From Epiperipatus broadwayi (Eukaryota; Onychophora; Udeonychophora; Euonychophora; Peripatidae): 64,000 nucleotides of DNA. The translations under genes were made by a program, and so were the position numbers. Positions 23,272 to 35,059 of this stretch are shown piece by piece. The stretch's first letter is position 1; the number at the start of each line of letters is the position of its first letter. The stretch is taken from the NCBI GenBank assembly GCA_028023455.1, contig JAQFVV010006199.1, positions 1,984,001 through 2,048,000 of the forward strand, read 5' to 3'. Below the pieces are notes generated by a model, which saw only the letters and a list, made by a program, of their open reading frames with translations, had not been told where the DNA came from and searched no databases.

Positions 23272-26200
23272 ATTGATTATTAATAAAGTTTGGCAAAGGG
23301 ATGTTGTTAATAAAAAAAATGTAAGTATAGGGTATTATAGGACGGATGCTTCATCTGTTTTAAATTTGTCTAATTTTGTTTTAAATAATTCTGACTTGTC
23401 TTTCTTTGGTTTTTTTAGCAATATGAATGTGGTAATTCATTTATTTCTGCTATTGAATGTGGAAGAAACATTTCAGATAATAATAAAAGATCTTTACAGG
23501 TAATTTTGAATAGGCAATTAATTATTTGATAGGGAAAAGGAGCAAATAGATCTTAAGAAAAGATTGAAGGACAATGATGTTAGCCTATTAAAAGAAAATA
23601 AAGCTGGCTGTTTCGCATTGTTGAATAATAATGATTTTAAAAGTAAAGTTTCTTTAGAATTAAATAATGAGAATTATTGTATTTTAAATTCTGATCCTGG
23701 TAGAAAAGAAAATGTAGATTAATTGAAATTATGGAAAATAAACAAAAAAAATGATAGAACTACTTATTTAAGCTGTTATCTTAGTGATTATTTGGCATCT
23801 AAAGTTTTCTTTAATTTGAATTCTTCTTGTAAAGATAATTTGGTACTTGTGAGTTTTCCAGTAAACCAAAATGGCAGACTATTTTTGATAAATATACAGT
23901 TTTGAGATCTACAATCTAGTGAAAACATATCAGTAGTTAAATTAAAACAAAATTAATAAATCAATTGTTAATTTTTTTTAAAAAAGGTATAAATTTCAAT
24001 ACATTTTATTAAGAAGTTTTATTCATTTTTTTATTTATTTTTTACTTGTAACATTCTTAACATTGTTTCATTTTGATTCAATTCAGCATGTTTTTCTGGT
24101 AAGCAGTTTTTTTAGTAAATTATTATAATGATAAAAATTTAGGATTTTCCTGTCACAAAACATGTTACAATGGACTATTTTCAAAAATACAGGATACTGG
24201 TCTCCCAAAAACTATGTGTTAATGGTCACATTATGATTGCATGTGATCAACATGAATAAAGTGTAAATATTGTATTTATATATGTTTTTCATTTTCTTTT
24301 AATAAGTTAATCCCAAAAAAGAAAATTGTAAATATTCTAATTAATTTTTTTATAATGATTTCTTTTCAAAAAATAACAGTAATAAAAAATAAAATATCAT
24401 TATTAAATGTGACATTTTAGAGTAGGTATTTTTTCTTAAACATTTTCGGGGGCCTCCAAAAGTATAGATTTATCACAAATATGAGCTGCCGTCTTGGTTT
24501 ACCAGAAGATTCACAAGTATTGATAATTTTCTTTTAAGGTATATTTTTGACTTTATACAGGAAGATTGTTAATAAAATTTCAAAATTTCTCATAAGATTA
24601 TATTAATTTAGGTCAATTTTGTGTATATTCTTCTTTTGATGCATTTGGTAAAATAAATGGGTTTGTTTGACACGATGATTATGTTTTTGATAATTTAGAT
24701 ATTGAAAATATTTATCAACCAGTTGAAAGAATAAAAAGTATTAATGTATTTTTTTTATTCTAAAGTAATATGAATATTTTTTTGCAGATAGGAATAAGAT
24801 TATTCGTGATTTGCTATTATTATTAGAGAATTCTATGTATTTTATATGTAATAATGTGTTTTATAAGATAAGAGAGGGAGGGGATATTGGTTATGTTATT
24901 TCTTCTTTAATGTAGAGAGGAATGTTATTAATCATTTTTCTGTTGTTTTTTTTTAATTATTTGTTTGTATGTATGTTGATGATTGTTTGTTTTATTCAGA
25001 GAGATAAATTGAAGGATTTTTTTGATAGATTGAATTTTACTATTGATAGAGATAGTTTTGAGTTTGTTAAATTAAAATTTCTAGATTTAAGTGTTGATGA
25101 AATTGATAATATTTTATTTTGTAGTTATTTTATTAAATAATACTTATATTTAGAGGAGCCAATTTTCTTCTAATTATATTGGTTTAGGTTATACTCATGA
25201 AATTATTAGAAATGTTATATTTAGTAAAAATAACTACAAGCCTGATAAGAATAAAAATTAATTGTTAGTGAGAACAAAAGGTTTATTTCTTGATCATTTG
25301 AATTATTTATTGAGTGGTATGAATATGACCTGGAAGAAAGGCCTTGATTTAAATTTCATTATTAAATAGTTCAAACCAATCAATTGATAGTAAATCTATT
25401 TTTTGTATAGTTCAGTGGTCTTCAACCTTTTCACACCTGCTGACCGGTAAAAGTAAGGATAAGATTTCGTGGACCAGCAGAAGTTTACAGATAAATTTTT
25501 ATTGGGGGGGGGGGGTTGAGAAATACATTGTCAACACTGAGACAAAAGATAGACACCAAAGTTATTTTTTGTTTGTTTTTATTTTTAAAAAAAGGTAACA
25601 GAAATTGGTTTTAAAAATAAAAGTTTTAGTATTTTAACGGTATACAAATAAAACCTAAAAAAAATATTGCCTTATAGGCCAAAAAAAAGTGGGCGTATTT
25701 TTAAACAAAAAAAAAAGAAAACGAAACTTGAAAAAGTCAAAAATTTTGATCTTACTATATTTTGGGATGGTGGGAGTGTATTGAGAAATACTTTGCTAAA
25801 AGTTAAAAACAGAACTTATTTTTTGGTTTTTATTTTTAAAAAAAGGTAATAAAAGTTGATTTCCAAAATAAAAAGTTAAAGCCAAAAAAAAAAAAACACT
25901 AAAAATGAAATATTAAAAAAGAGTAGAAAAAATTTAAGAGATCAAAAAAAGTCATGTTACATTTTATTGTTTTAACAACGCTGACAAGCAGCCGTAATTG
26001 GCTATCAAAAGACAACTGGAGTTTGTGTAATAAAAAACTTTTTTCTACCCCCCCCCCCCCATAAACATCTGTGATAAATAGAAAACAAATTAATTTATGT
26101 ATGATTGATTAGATTTTGTGGTATTTTTGTTCTGTTTCTTTTTTTTTTAATAAATGTGATGAAAAAATAAATAAAAATAGTTCATATTAATTAAAAGTTT

Positions 26201-26690
26201 AAAATCTTATTATTTTGTTATTATAAGCTTTCTTGCAGTCTAGCTGTGGACCGACAGACAACTTCTGCAGCCCAGTACCGGGCCGTGGCCTTGGTGGTTG
26301 ACGACCACTGGTATAGTTTATAAGATTCTTTACAGTTGTCATAAAATTTATAGAGGTCAAAGTAAATTTAGTCTCAATTAAAGAATTAAAGTTTGTAATA
26401 ATAGAGTTATCGTAGCTCAGTTTTGTATATTTATGAACTGAATATAGGTCATAAAATATTATTTGACAATGGAGAAGTTATTTTTTATGAAAAAAATGAA
26501 TTAAAAAGAAGAGTCAAAGAAACATTGATGATAAATCTTTTTGAATCTGAGGCCATCAATCTCATGAAGACATCTTTTGATATTAAAGGTGATTGGTTTT
26601 TGAAGTTAGTTATGGGAAGGCTATTTTGTTTTTTACATATATGTTGTTTGTAACTTACTAAATTTCACTTGAGAAGAGCTATTTGATAAT
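23272..26690 (+). pseudogene. Penelope-like element with RT and GIY-YIG remnants (right arm of head-to-head pair)
   Basis: Longer PLE copy, split by the MITE at 25413-26310. From 23273: DASSVLNLSNFVLNNSDLSF (pre-RT block); then decayed RT. In the RT, LLLENSMYFICNNVFYKIRE near 24800 equals the PLE block (E)N.Y..F....Y.Q..G. The catalytic box YVDDCLFYSE starts at 24972 in a frame that stops soon after; RDKLKDFFDRLN continues in a neighbouring frame. After the MITE the GIY-YIG part reads LNIGHKILFDNGEVIFYEKN and KRRVKETLMINLFESEAINL. Multiple frameshifts and stops make it non-functional. The 5' ends of the two arms face each other across about 10-15 bp near 23268. Confidence 0.75.
25413..26310. 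mobile_element. hAT-like non-autonomous DNA transposon (MITE), 898 bp
   Basis: Left end CAGTGGTCTTCAACC and right end GGTTGACGACCACTG are inverted repeats starting CAGTGG, the usual hAT form. The element is flanked by a perfect 8-bp target-site duplication GTATAGTT (25405-25412 and 26311-26318), the length hAT transposases make. No transposase is encoded. Inside are a 12-G run (25504-25515) and a 13-C run (26048-26060) in inverted relation, and two direct copies of a ~120-bp block (near 25515-25640 and 25770-25890). It interrupts a PLE; the left PLE arm shows the empty site. Confidence 0.95.
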
Positions 26691-28683
26691 AGATAAAACT
26701 AGGGTCATAAAAGAATTTTAGTATTTTTTTTTGCTAGTTAACATTAGACATCTGAAACTATGAGTGCAGTCATTGCAATGATATTAATTTTGTATGTGAT
26801 TATGGTGATTTATAATAAATATTTAATTCTTTACAAAAAAAAGAATGGGTTAGCTAGACAATAGAATATTATCATCAAATGTATATTCCACATAATAAAT
26901 TGACTTGTGGTAGTTTGCCATTGCTTATCACACTGTTAATATATTTTAAGAGTTAATATTATCAATTTTAATGAGCTCTAAACCTATTACTAGCTCTTGA
27001 TCATAGACTTTTTTTTAATAAATTTTGTTTTGCATGTTTTCTATCTCAAAACGGCATAGCAAATTTTTAATCAACAAAAAATAACATTAATAATAACTTT
27101 TTCAAATTTTGATAAAATAACATGTCTAGTTGTGAACTGCTATTAATTTAGAACTGTACTTGTAAAAGGATTGGTAAACACTGCTTTATAATAAATGAGG
27201 GCCTTATGATTTAAAAACTATAGTGGAATGATATACTCAAGAACTAAAGATATTAAAGCTCATTCTCTAACTTCTAGTAATAAAACACCACATGTCCAAT
27301 CATTCAATTTATTTATGTTAAACAATTTATAGAAGGCAGTTTTAATTCATTTTAATGATTTTTAGTTTTTCATTTATTTTTGTTCAATTATTGAAAAATG
27401 AATTTCTAAAATACTAGTCTTATTTTAATCAAATTTATTTCCATTTTTATATTGTTTTAAGCCAGCTTAATTCAATATTTATTCTATTTCCAAATTTTTC
27501 AGGATTATTTGGGAAAAATAATAACTTCTGCAAACAAAGACTTAAATAATTATTATTCATACTTATAGCCAGATTATTTCAATCAAGTGTTTTGAAAAGA
27601 GCTTTCAAGATTGTTCTAAATATCTTTCAAAATTATTGAAATAACTTAGAAATCATTTTGTTAATTTGTTTTTTTTATTTATTCATACATATCGCACACA
27701 CATATCAGTAATCAGAGGCCATCTCCATTTTTTTAGATTTGGTGAAAAAATATACTGTGTAAAATGTGGAGGCTTTTTTTTTTAATTTGTGTATCCTTCT
27801 GTTAAAGCAATATGCATTTATATATACATGGTTCAGACAAGATCTTAATAACAATAGATAAATTGATGCAAAATGTAAGATTGAGTACAAGAAATAGCTT
27901 AATTAATCATGATGCTAGACAGATGTTTGTTTTCCCAGCTGAGCAGATAAACGAATTTAAATCTTCTGAGTTACACTCATTATATTCAGATTTAAATATT
28001 ATAAGTTAATTATAATTAAATGTAATTATGTCTTTATAAAATCTAATATCGAATAAATCAAAGTTACTCTTCCTATCATTCTGCATTCATTTTTGAAAAT
28101 ATACTCTGTTTAAAACGTGTACAACAAATCATATAATATATATAAATAAAATGGCATATTTAATTTCATGGGATGTGTATCACATGAACAGTCAGTCATT
28201 TTGTGGTCCATTCATCTTCCATGTTTAGAATTTGATCCCAAATCATCTAAAGTCTAATTTACAGAAGGGCTGAATTTTTTATATATTAACTTTCTTTCAT
28301 GATTTTTTTTTTTCTAACTTATTCATAAAAGAAATTACTCAAAGCAAATGTTAATAATTATATGAGCAGTTAATAATAACTATAAACAATATTTATAATT
28401 ATTTCCCTCTTTCTTCTCTCCTTTTCTTTCTCTTTATATAATAAATTTTTAATTTATTCCTTTAACTATTTTTAAATAAACTTTTAGAACATTCAGTTTA
28501 ACTATCTTTTAATAGATACTATATCTTTTTTGAAATTAAAAACTGTCATTTTAATTCCAAATTAATTAACCTTAATTATGTGGTATATGTGATTAACTTT
28601 CTGTGTGATAAACAGATATTTATTTAAGCTTGATGCCTTTTCTTTAAACATAACAGCAACTACATGCACATGTGTGACATAGC
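26691..28683. other. Unassigned AT-rich DNA
   Basis: The first ~100 bp may still be PLE 3' region. Nothing else was recognised; short ORFs at 27705-28009 are in AT-rich sequence and not convincing. Confidence 0.45.
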
Positions 28684-28691
28684 ATCTAAAC

Positions 28692-29684
28692 CAGAAGTCA
28701 ACAAATTACAGCTCACGAGTTAAATATGACTCTTTGATCTCAATCTTGAGGCTCTTTTTATCATGATAAACATAAATACATTTGTTATTCTCTTTTGTAA
28801 TTTATAAATAAATATTTTGCTTATTAACACCGGAAAAGCTCTTCGGGGACACTTGGGGGCAACTTAGGCCATTGGATGAAGAGCCTATCCTCAGACATGC
28901 TAATTAAAAATTAATTCAAGGTTAAAAAATAAATGATCCAGTTAGAGGGAGAATGACAAAGGATCACTGCCAATCAAAACATGGACTGCACCATGATCAC
29001 TGGCCAAGTCACTAAATGAAGAGCCAGTTGTTCTGATATAAAACTAGTTACATAATAATTATAGACTAAAGTTAAACGACAAACTTCTTGTTCTGATGAT
29101 TTGTCATAATAATAACTAATGTATCAAACAGGTATATTTTCTAATTTGGAAAATTATTTACTAATGATTGTTGTAATAAGTGTAACAAATCTAAACAAAT
29201 GTATACCAACAAGATTTATATTGTAATTGTACATGTATTTTCCTTAATAAAAAATAAATATTTTGATGAAATGTTCATTACAATATTGTTTCTTGAATTC
29301 AGACTTATAGAATAGTAATTATTGTATATGATAAATATTTAAATATTAGTAAGTTGTTAATAAATCAAACTGTCAAATTTAATTCTTTTGTTTTATTTAT
29401 TTATTTTTAAGAGAATTTTTATTTTTTGTTAGGATGTATATGGACTCTATTATGTTCAAATATATCCACAGCCATTCAGAAATTCTTATTTTTCAGGAAC
29501 ATATCGGTTTTTAATGTAAGTGGGGGGGGGGGTACCTCTCTCCTTGGGATCTTTAATGTTGGAAGGTAAAGATTTAAACAAAATGAGTCTTTTTCACCTC
29601 TTTTCTTCTGGCTCTTTAATGGGGAAAGGGAGGAAGATTTTAGATAAAATGGTTCTTCATGTTAAAAAGTTTGCCAACAACTTG
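28692..29684. mobile_element. Decayed hAT-like element, ~993 bp
   Basis: The left end CAGAAGTCAACAAATTACAG followed by CTCACGAG resembles hAT ends of the CAG(T)GGTTGGCAAACT type. The right end, read inverted, is CAAGTTGTTGGCAAACTTT. Flanking 8-mers ATCTAAAC (28684-28691) and ATCTAGAC (29685-29692) differ at one base. No transposase frame. A 10-G run lies near 29522. Confidence 0.7.
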
Positions 29685-29939
29685 ATCTAGACAGCAATAT
29701 TTCATACTTGAATCTGATATCTGAGATAATATTTGTTTAACTTTATTTCAATATCTGATATTTTTTAATGATAACTATACTTCAGTAATGATTAAATGGG
29801 AACATGTGATTTTTCCATCCAAATCTTTACCTTTCTTTACACAAAATAACTTTCTTTACACAAGAGACTACTCATTGAAAAAATTAACTGATATTCCCTT
29901 TAATAATAAAAAAGTTTGAAACTTTTGTATGAATTTGTA

Positions 29940-30745
29940 ATTTAAAATATAATATTTAAACAGCATTAAACTGTTGCACATGCGCTTTGCAGATTTTAAC
30001 TATAAATGACTGAATACTAACACTTCAAACACATGATAAAGTCTTTGGAAAAGATAGAGTGGCCTCTATCTTTTTGAACCCAAATGCTTTTGTATGGGCA
30101 AATCTTAAGTGTTTGAAAGTGAAAGCGTGAAGATATTAAATAATCACTTTAAATTACTTTTACATGCTTGAATGAATGACACTAGTAAAATTTATTAGAA
30201 TTTACAATTTAAGATTTGCCCATACAAAAGTGTTTGGGTTCGAAAACATAGAGGCCACTCTATCTTTTCCAAAGACTTTATCATGTGTTTGAAGTGTTAG
30301 TATTCAGTCATTTATAGTTAAAATCTGCAAAGTGCATGTGCAACAGTTTAATGCTGTTTAAATATTACAGTTTATAAACATCATGCTATATAAAATAATT
30401 GATTTATTTACATACATTTAATTTCAAATAAGAATGACGTATCGTAAATTCTAATAAATTTCACTAGTGTCATTCATTCAAGCATGTAAAAGTAATTTAA
30501 AGTGATTATTTAATGTCTTCACGCTTTCACTTTTAAACACTTAAGATTTGCCCATACAAAAGCATTTGGGTTCGAAAAGATAGAGGACACTCTATCTTTT
30601 CCAAAGACTTTATCATGTGTTTGAAGTGTTAGTATTCAGTCATTTATAGTTAAAATCTGCAAAGTGCATGTGCAACAGTTTAATGCTGTTTAAATATTAC
30701 AGTTTATAAACATCGCACTATATAAAATAATTGATTTAAAATATA
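29940..30745. mobile_element. Short compound repeat (332-bp unit, direct plus inverted) with 12-bp TSD
   Basis: The insert 29952-30733 is flanked by ATTTAAAATATA at 29940-29951 and 30734-30745. It contains one minus-oriented partial unit (about 29955-30200) and then 1.6 plus-oriented units. AAGATTTGCCCATACAAAAG recurs at 30211 and 30543, a period of 332 bp. The outer ends are not a simple terminal inverted repeat. The unit carries a long hairpin with arms GAATGAC and GTCATTC enclosing an AAATT/AATTT inner stem. No ORF. The architecture matches 34311-35059 and, in outline, the hammerhead elements. Confidence 0.85.
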
Positions 30746-32282
30746 GTGGAAGGAGATTCATATCTTCCATTTGTAAATCCAACAAATGGGTTTTGTCTAA
30801 TACCATTGTTCTATGTCTACTGTGCATTAATTTCTGAACTAATTCTTCATTATAATCTATTTCATATTTAAAGAATATTTTTTAAGGTATGCTTGTCTAT
30901 ATCTTGGCAACTGAATCTGTGCTGCAAAAATGTGCTTACAATAATATTCAAATGCATGGAACAATATTCTTTCCCATCTGAGTAATTATAAAGTTATTGC
31001 TTTCTTCTTATAAAATATGCGCATTCATTTATCAACATTATAATTGACATTAATTACAATGTAAGATTATTATAACCATCACTTGCAAAAAAATGCCGTT
31101 ATTTGACATACACTGAGATGTAAATATTTAATTTTTTTATACAAAGCAGCCATATTGAATATTTAAAAAAAATTATGTTAAGCCACAAATTTTATCATAA
31201 CTTAAGTTTGTATTACTCAAAAATGAATAATATATATTGTTTGAAACATAAAATACCAAAGAATGTACTTAAGCTGAAAAAAATATTGTCATTGATATTC
31301 AAAGTAATAAAAAAAAAGAATAAAAGTTAATATTTCTAATAATTATTTTCATATTATTTCATGAAACATAGAATATAATTCTGAAAATTAATTTCAAGTA
31401 TGCTATATATATATTAATGGGAATAAATGCTGAGCTACTTTCATTTTAAAGATGGGAGTTTTAAAACTAACCATTTATGGAATCATTATTTTGTAACTTT
31501 TCATATTTTAGGAAAAGAGTAATTAATTATATTTTAGAAGAGGATTTATTATTTAAAAGATTATGAAACCTGGTAATTATATTTTGATCTTTTATTGAAG
31601 TGATGTATAGTAAACTGATATTTGTATAACTTTTACTTTATTTTTGTTCAGCCTTAAAACTAAAGAATCATAAAATATTCTTTTATTTTTCCAAGGTGGC
31701 AAATTTTATATTTTCAAAATAAGAAAATGACAACTTTATGTTGATGAATTTAAAATGACTTATTTCTTTTTGTTTTCTAAGAAATAAATTCCTAAAGTTT
31801 TGCAATGATTTAAACTGTCTTTTAACACAAGTAAATTTAAATATTCTTTCAAAGAAACATTTTAAAAATGTAATCTTTTTTAAGTTGACTTTAGTATAGA
31901 AGTTAATTTATTCATGTGACAGTTAATTTTAATATATAATCTAAATTAAGTTATTTTGAAATGAAATTTAAAATGTTTGTAAAGTTAAACTTTTTTTAAA
32001 ATGTTGGCAATTATAAATGTTGTTCTATTTTATGTGAATTTATTTTTATTTTGTTTTGGAAATGTTTTTCCATGCTCCTTCTTGGTGACAGATTTTCTTC
32101 TATTTAAAACCATTGATATTTGACAGTACATGAAATTATCACCATTTAAATGTTCTATATATTATGAAGATAAGTCATTGAAGCATTACAAATTAAAACA
32201 ATAAAATGAGCCATTTTTATTATTTTCTGAGTAAATTCACATTTTTTTTTTTTTTTCTGATAATATTCTTATCAATTGCAAA
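30746..32282. other. Unassigned AT-rich DNA
   Basis: No coding or repeat structure recognised. Confidence 0.5.
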
Positions 32283-32393
32283 TTTTTTTTTTTCATATGT
32301 CACAGCATCTGCCGGGACGCGAACCCACACCCGTCTGCAACCAACTACTTGCTTGCATGGCGGCTGCGATACCTCTCGGCTAACAAAGCATTG
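32283..32393 (-). repeat. tRNA-derived SINE, well-preserved head
   Basis: Minus strand: TAGCCGAGAGGT (A box, 32382-32371, leucine/serine-tRNA style) and GGTTCGCGTCC (B box, 32325-32315). The tail reads GCAGATGCTGTGACATATGA and ends in a poly(A) (poly-T 32283-32293 on the plus strand). GC-rich head in AT-rich surroundings. Its tail is related to the SINEs at 5.2 and 36.5 kb while the head differs more. Confidence 0.8.
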
Positions 32394-33244
32394 TTCCAGA
32401 TTTTTAAAAAAAGAACTAATGGATTTTTAGTGGCTGATCATTATATATACTTCTAATTCTTTTTAATATATATAATTTATTTTGGAAAAATTAAACTGAG
32501 AATTAAAAAATAATATTATGAAGAAATTTACAATTTTTTAAAGGTTTTATTTGTCTCATCATTTTTTATATCTTGTATATTAGTAAGTATATTTGGTCTT
32601 TGGTTAAAAGAATTTATAATTAGCTTTTTGTCTAATTTCTCAGATATCATATGGTATTGTTTGCAAAAATTTGATACAATTTGACTATTAAAGATTTTGA
32701 TATTTATAAAACAAATGAGTATTATGTATTAATTGCTGTACTTTTATTTAAATCTAAATTTGTCGGGATTATTAATTGTGAATGTGTGAACTCTTACATA
32801 AAATATATTCATGTAATTCATTTATTTCAGTTTAAATTATATACTAGCATTTATTATAATAAATTTATTTGTTTTATATTAACAATTTTATATTATTTAT
32901 GAAAATGAACATATATTTTAACTTGCTGTATTATATAGTTTCATTTCTCTACTAATTTCTTTTTTAATAAATTCACTGCATTTTTGCTGAGGAATAAGAT
33001 GATGATGACTACAATAAAAATAATAGTAATAGTAGGAGTACTAGTAGTAGCAATAGTAGTAGTATATATTTTGCTAGCTATTAGGTTCAAATCTTACACA
33101 AATGTCTTTATCATCTCAATATATATATATATGGTAAAGAAATGGAAAAAAGGTTACAAATATAAATAAATTTGTATGTTCTACAGAAATGTTAAATATA
33201 TATTATTAAGAACAATAGTGGAGGAGGGTTATAAAAGATAATTA
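32394..33244. other. AT-rich DNA with TAG-rich microsatellite
   Basis: A (TAG/TAA)n-like stretch at 33015-33065 is followed by GGTTCAAATCTTACAC at 33084, a possible B box of an otherwise lost SINE. Nothing else. Confidence 0.4.
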
Positions 33245-33252
33245 AATTTATC

Positions 33253-34290
33253 AGTACTCATACTTATGATAATCCATCCTGCTTGATGACATTGTTGCTA
33301 GCCAAAAGTAGTTGAAAATATCATTTATCAGGCACAACTTCTCAATTGCTATCAGTAATTGAGTGCTAGCAATGGAGTCTTTTGGCTAACAGCAGCCATG
33401 TGTTTTGTGATCGATTGCTCTCACAATTTACATTCAGCCTACCATATCAGTTAGGTCTGATACATGTTGTTTACTTTCTATATGAATGCTGACACTTAAC
33501 ATATCGCTAAGTTATCATGATAGGGTCTGAATAATTTAAATGACAGAAAGTGAACCAATATTCGCTCAGAAGTAATTATTTTCAAACCTAAATGAATTAC
33601 TATAAGGTCTCCAAATTTTCACACTGTACCCAATGTAATGCCCCCCCCCTAAATGCATTAAAATTAGGAAATGTGGCGATTTGACATATCTGAATCTAAA
33701 GTCTTGTATATTGCGAGAGCTTGTGTTGGTGAAAAAATGGCTACTTGTGTAAAAAAGTCTTCGTTCAAGCTGTCTCTGTTGTGCAATATATTAAATTATG
33801 GTTCGCACACAAAAAAATTAAATAAAGGAACATCTATTACCAAACAAAAATAAATTGAATCTTGAGGCTTTGTTTATGAACCAAAAATAAAACTATGTTT
33901 GAAGTAATCAAATCAATGTTAGTGAAAAAACATGATATTAACAAACAAACATTTTGTAAATATATTCAATTACTTTCCCAAAAAAAAAAAACCTAACCTA
34001 AACAAACATTTCTTACAAAACAAAAAAATATTGGTTATTTTTTTAAAAAAAAAAAAAAACCTTACATAAAGGAACATTTATTATAAAACAAAAAAAAAGT
34101 GCTTATTAATTGAAAATCTATAACATTAGTTTAAAAAATAAAAAATTACATAATTTTAAAGAGTTTGTCTGTGTATTGTTTATTTGTTAAAATATTAAAG
34201 AAAATGTAATTGCTCAGCTATGTTAAATCAATGGGTTTTGTGGAGGAACAATGCCATCAAACGGGATGGATTGTCATAAGTATGAGTACC
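33253..34290. mobile_element. Non-autonomous DNA transposon with ~45-bp TIRs and 8-bp TSD
   Basis: Left end AGTACTCATACTTATGATAA and inverted right end GGTACTCATACTTATGACAA continue to match for about 45 bp with about six mismatches. The 8-bp sequence AATTTATC is present at 33245-33252 and 34291-34298. The 1038-bp interior has no transposase; the 60-codon frame at 33671 is not recognised. The TSD length fits hAT, P or Merlin. The end motif is not the hAT CAG, and a GG start would suit Merlin better, so the superfamily is left open. Confidence 0.85.
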
Positions 34291-34310
34291 AATTTATCAT
34301 TAGAATTTAG

Positions 34311-35059
34311 TTTATCATCATCCATATCGGCCTTTCAATCCAATTGTGCAAATGCTTTGTGAGTGTTAAATAATCAATGAATACCCTCTGACCAATACAA
34401 GATATAGAATTTATGCAGGAACAAAAAGAATCCCTCTTATTCCTACAACTCAAATATTTATATATGAGTAAATCTGAAGTACTGGCACAGAAGGTGTGAC
34501 AATATAACAGTCACTTTAAATTACTATATACAATGTCTGAATGAATGATGCCGATGAAATTTTCTAGAATTTACTAAGCGTCATTCCAACTGAAACTTAA
34601 TCATATATATAAATAAGCATTTATTTTTAGAGCGTCTGTATACAATTTGTAATTACATTCATATCGGCCTTTCAAGCCAATTGTGCAAACGCTTTGCAAG
34701 TGTTAAATAATAAATGATTAAGTTTCAGTTGGAATGACGCTTAGTAAATTCTAGAAAATTTCATCGGCATCATTCATTCAGACATTGTATATACTAATTT
34801 AAAGTGACTGTTATATTGTCACACCTTCTGTGCCAGTACTTCAGATTTGCTCATATATAAATATTTGAGTCGTAGGAATAAGAGGGATTCTTTTTGTTCC
34901 TGCATAAATTCTATATCTTGTATTGGTCAGAGGGTATTCATTTATTATTTAACACTCGCAAAGCGTTTGCACAATTGGCTTGAAAGGCCGATATGAATGT
35001 AATTACAAATTGTATACAGACGCTATAAAAATAAATGCTTATTTATATTTATCATCATC
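34311..35059. mobile_element. Short compound repeat (337-bp unit, inverted dimer) with 12-bp TSD
   Basis: The insert 34323-35047 is flanked by TTTATCATCATC at 34311-34322 and 35048-35059. A minus-oriented stretch of about 1.1 units comes first: ATATCGGCCTTTCAA at 34324 and again at 34661, period 337. A plus-oriented copy follows, ending with the inverse (TTGAAAGGCCGATAT near 34985). The core contains a hairpin with arms GAATGATGC and GCGTCATTC (9 bp, one G-U) around an AAATT/AATTT inner stem. The same architecture, plus shared words such as TAATTTAAAGTGA, occurs in the 29.9-30.7 kb repeat. No ORF. Confidence 0.85.

Noticed and set aside
29078-29100. CTGATGATTTG as hammerhead core
   Set aside because: No GAAA at a suitable distance and no pairing flanks.
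29952-30733. Foldback DNA transposon with long TIRs
   Set aside because: The outer ends do not form a matched inverted repeat, a direct repeat of 332 bp is present, and the TSD is 12 bp. A DNA-transposon origin is not fully excluded.
34536-34590. CCGATGA within the 337-bp repeat hairpin as a variant hammerhead
   Set aside because: GAAA is absent (ACTAA instead) and the layout is a two-stem hairpin, not a three-way junction. Kept only as an unexplained structured motif.
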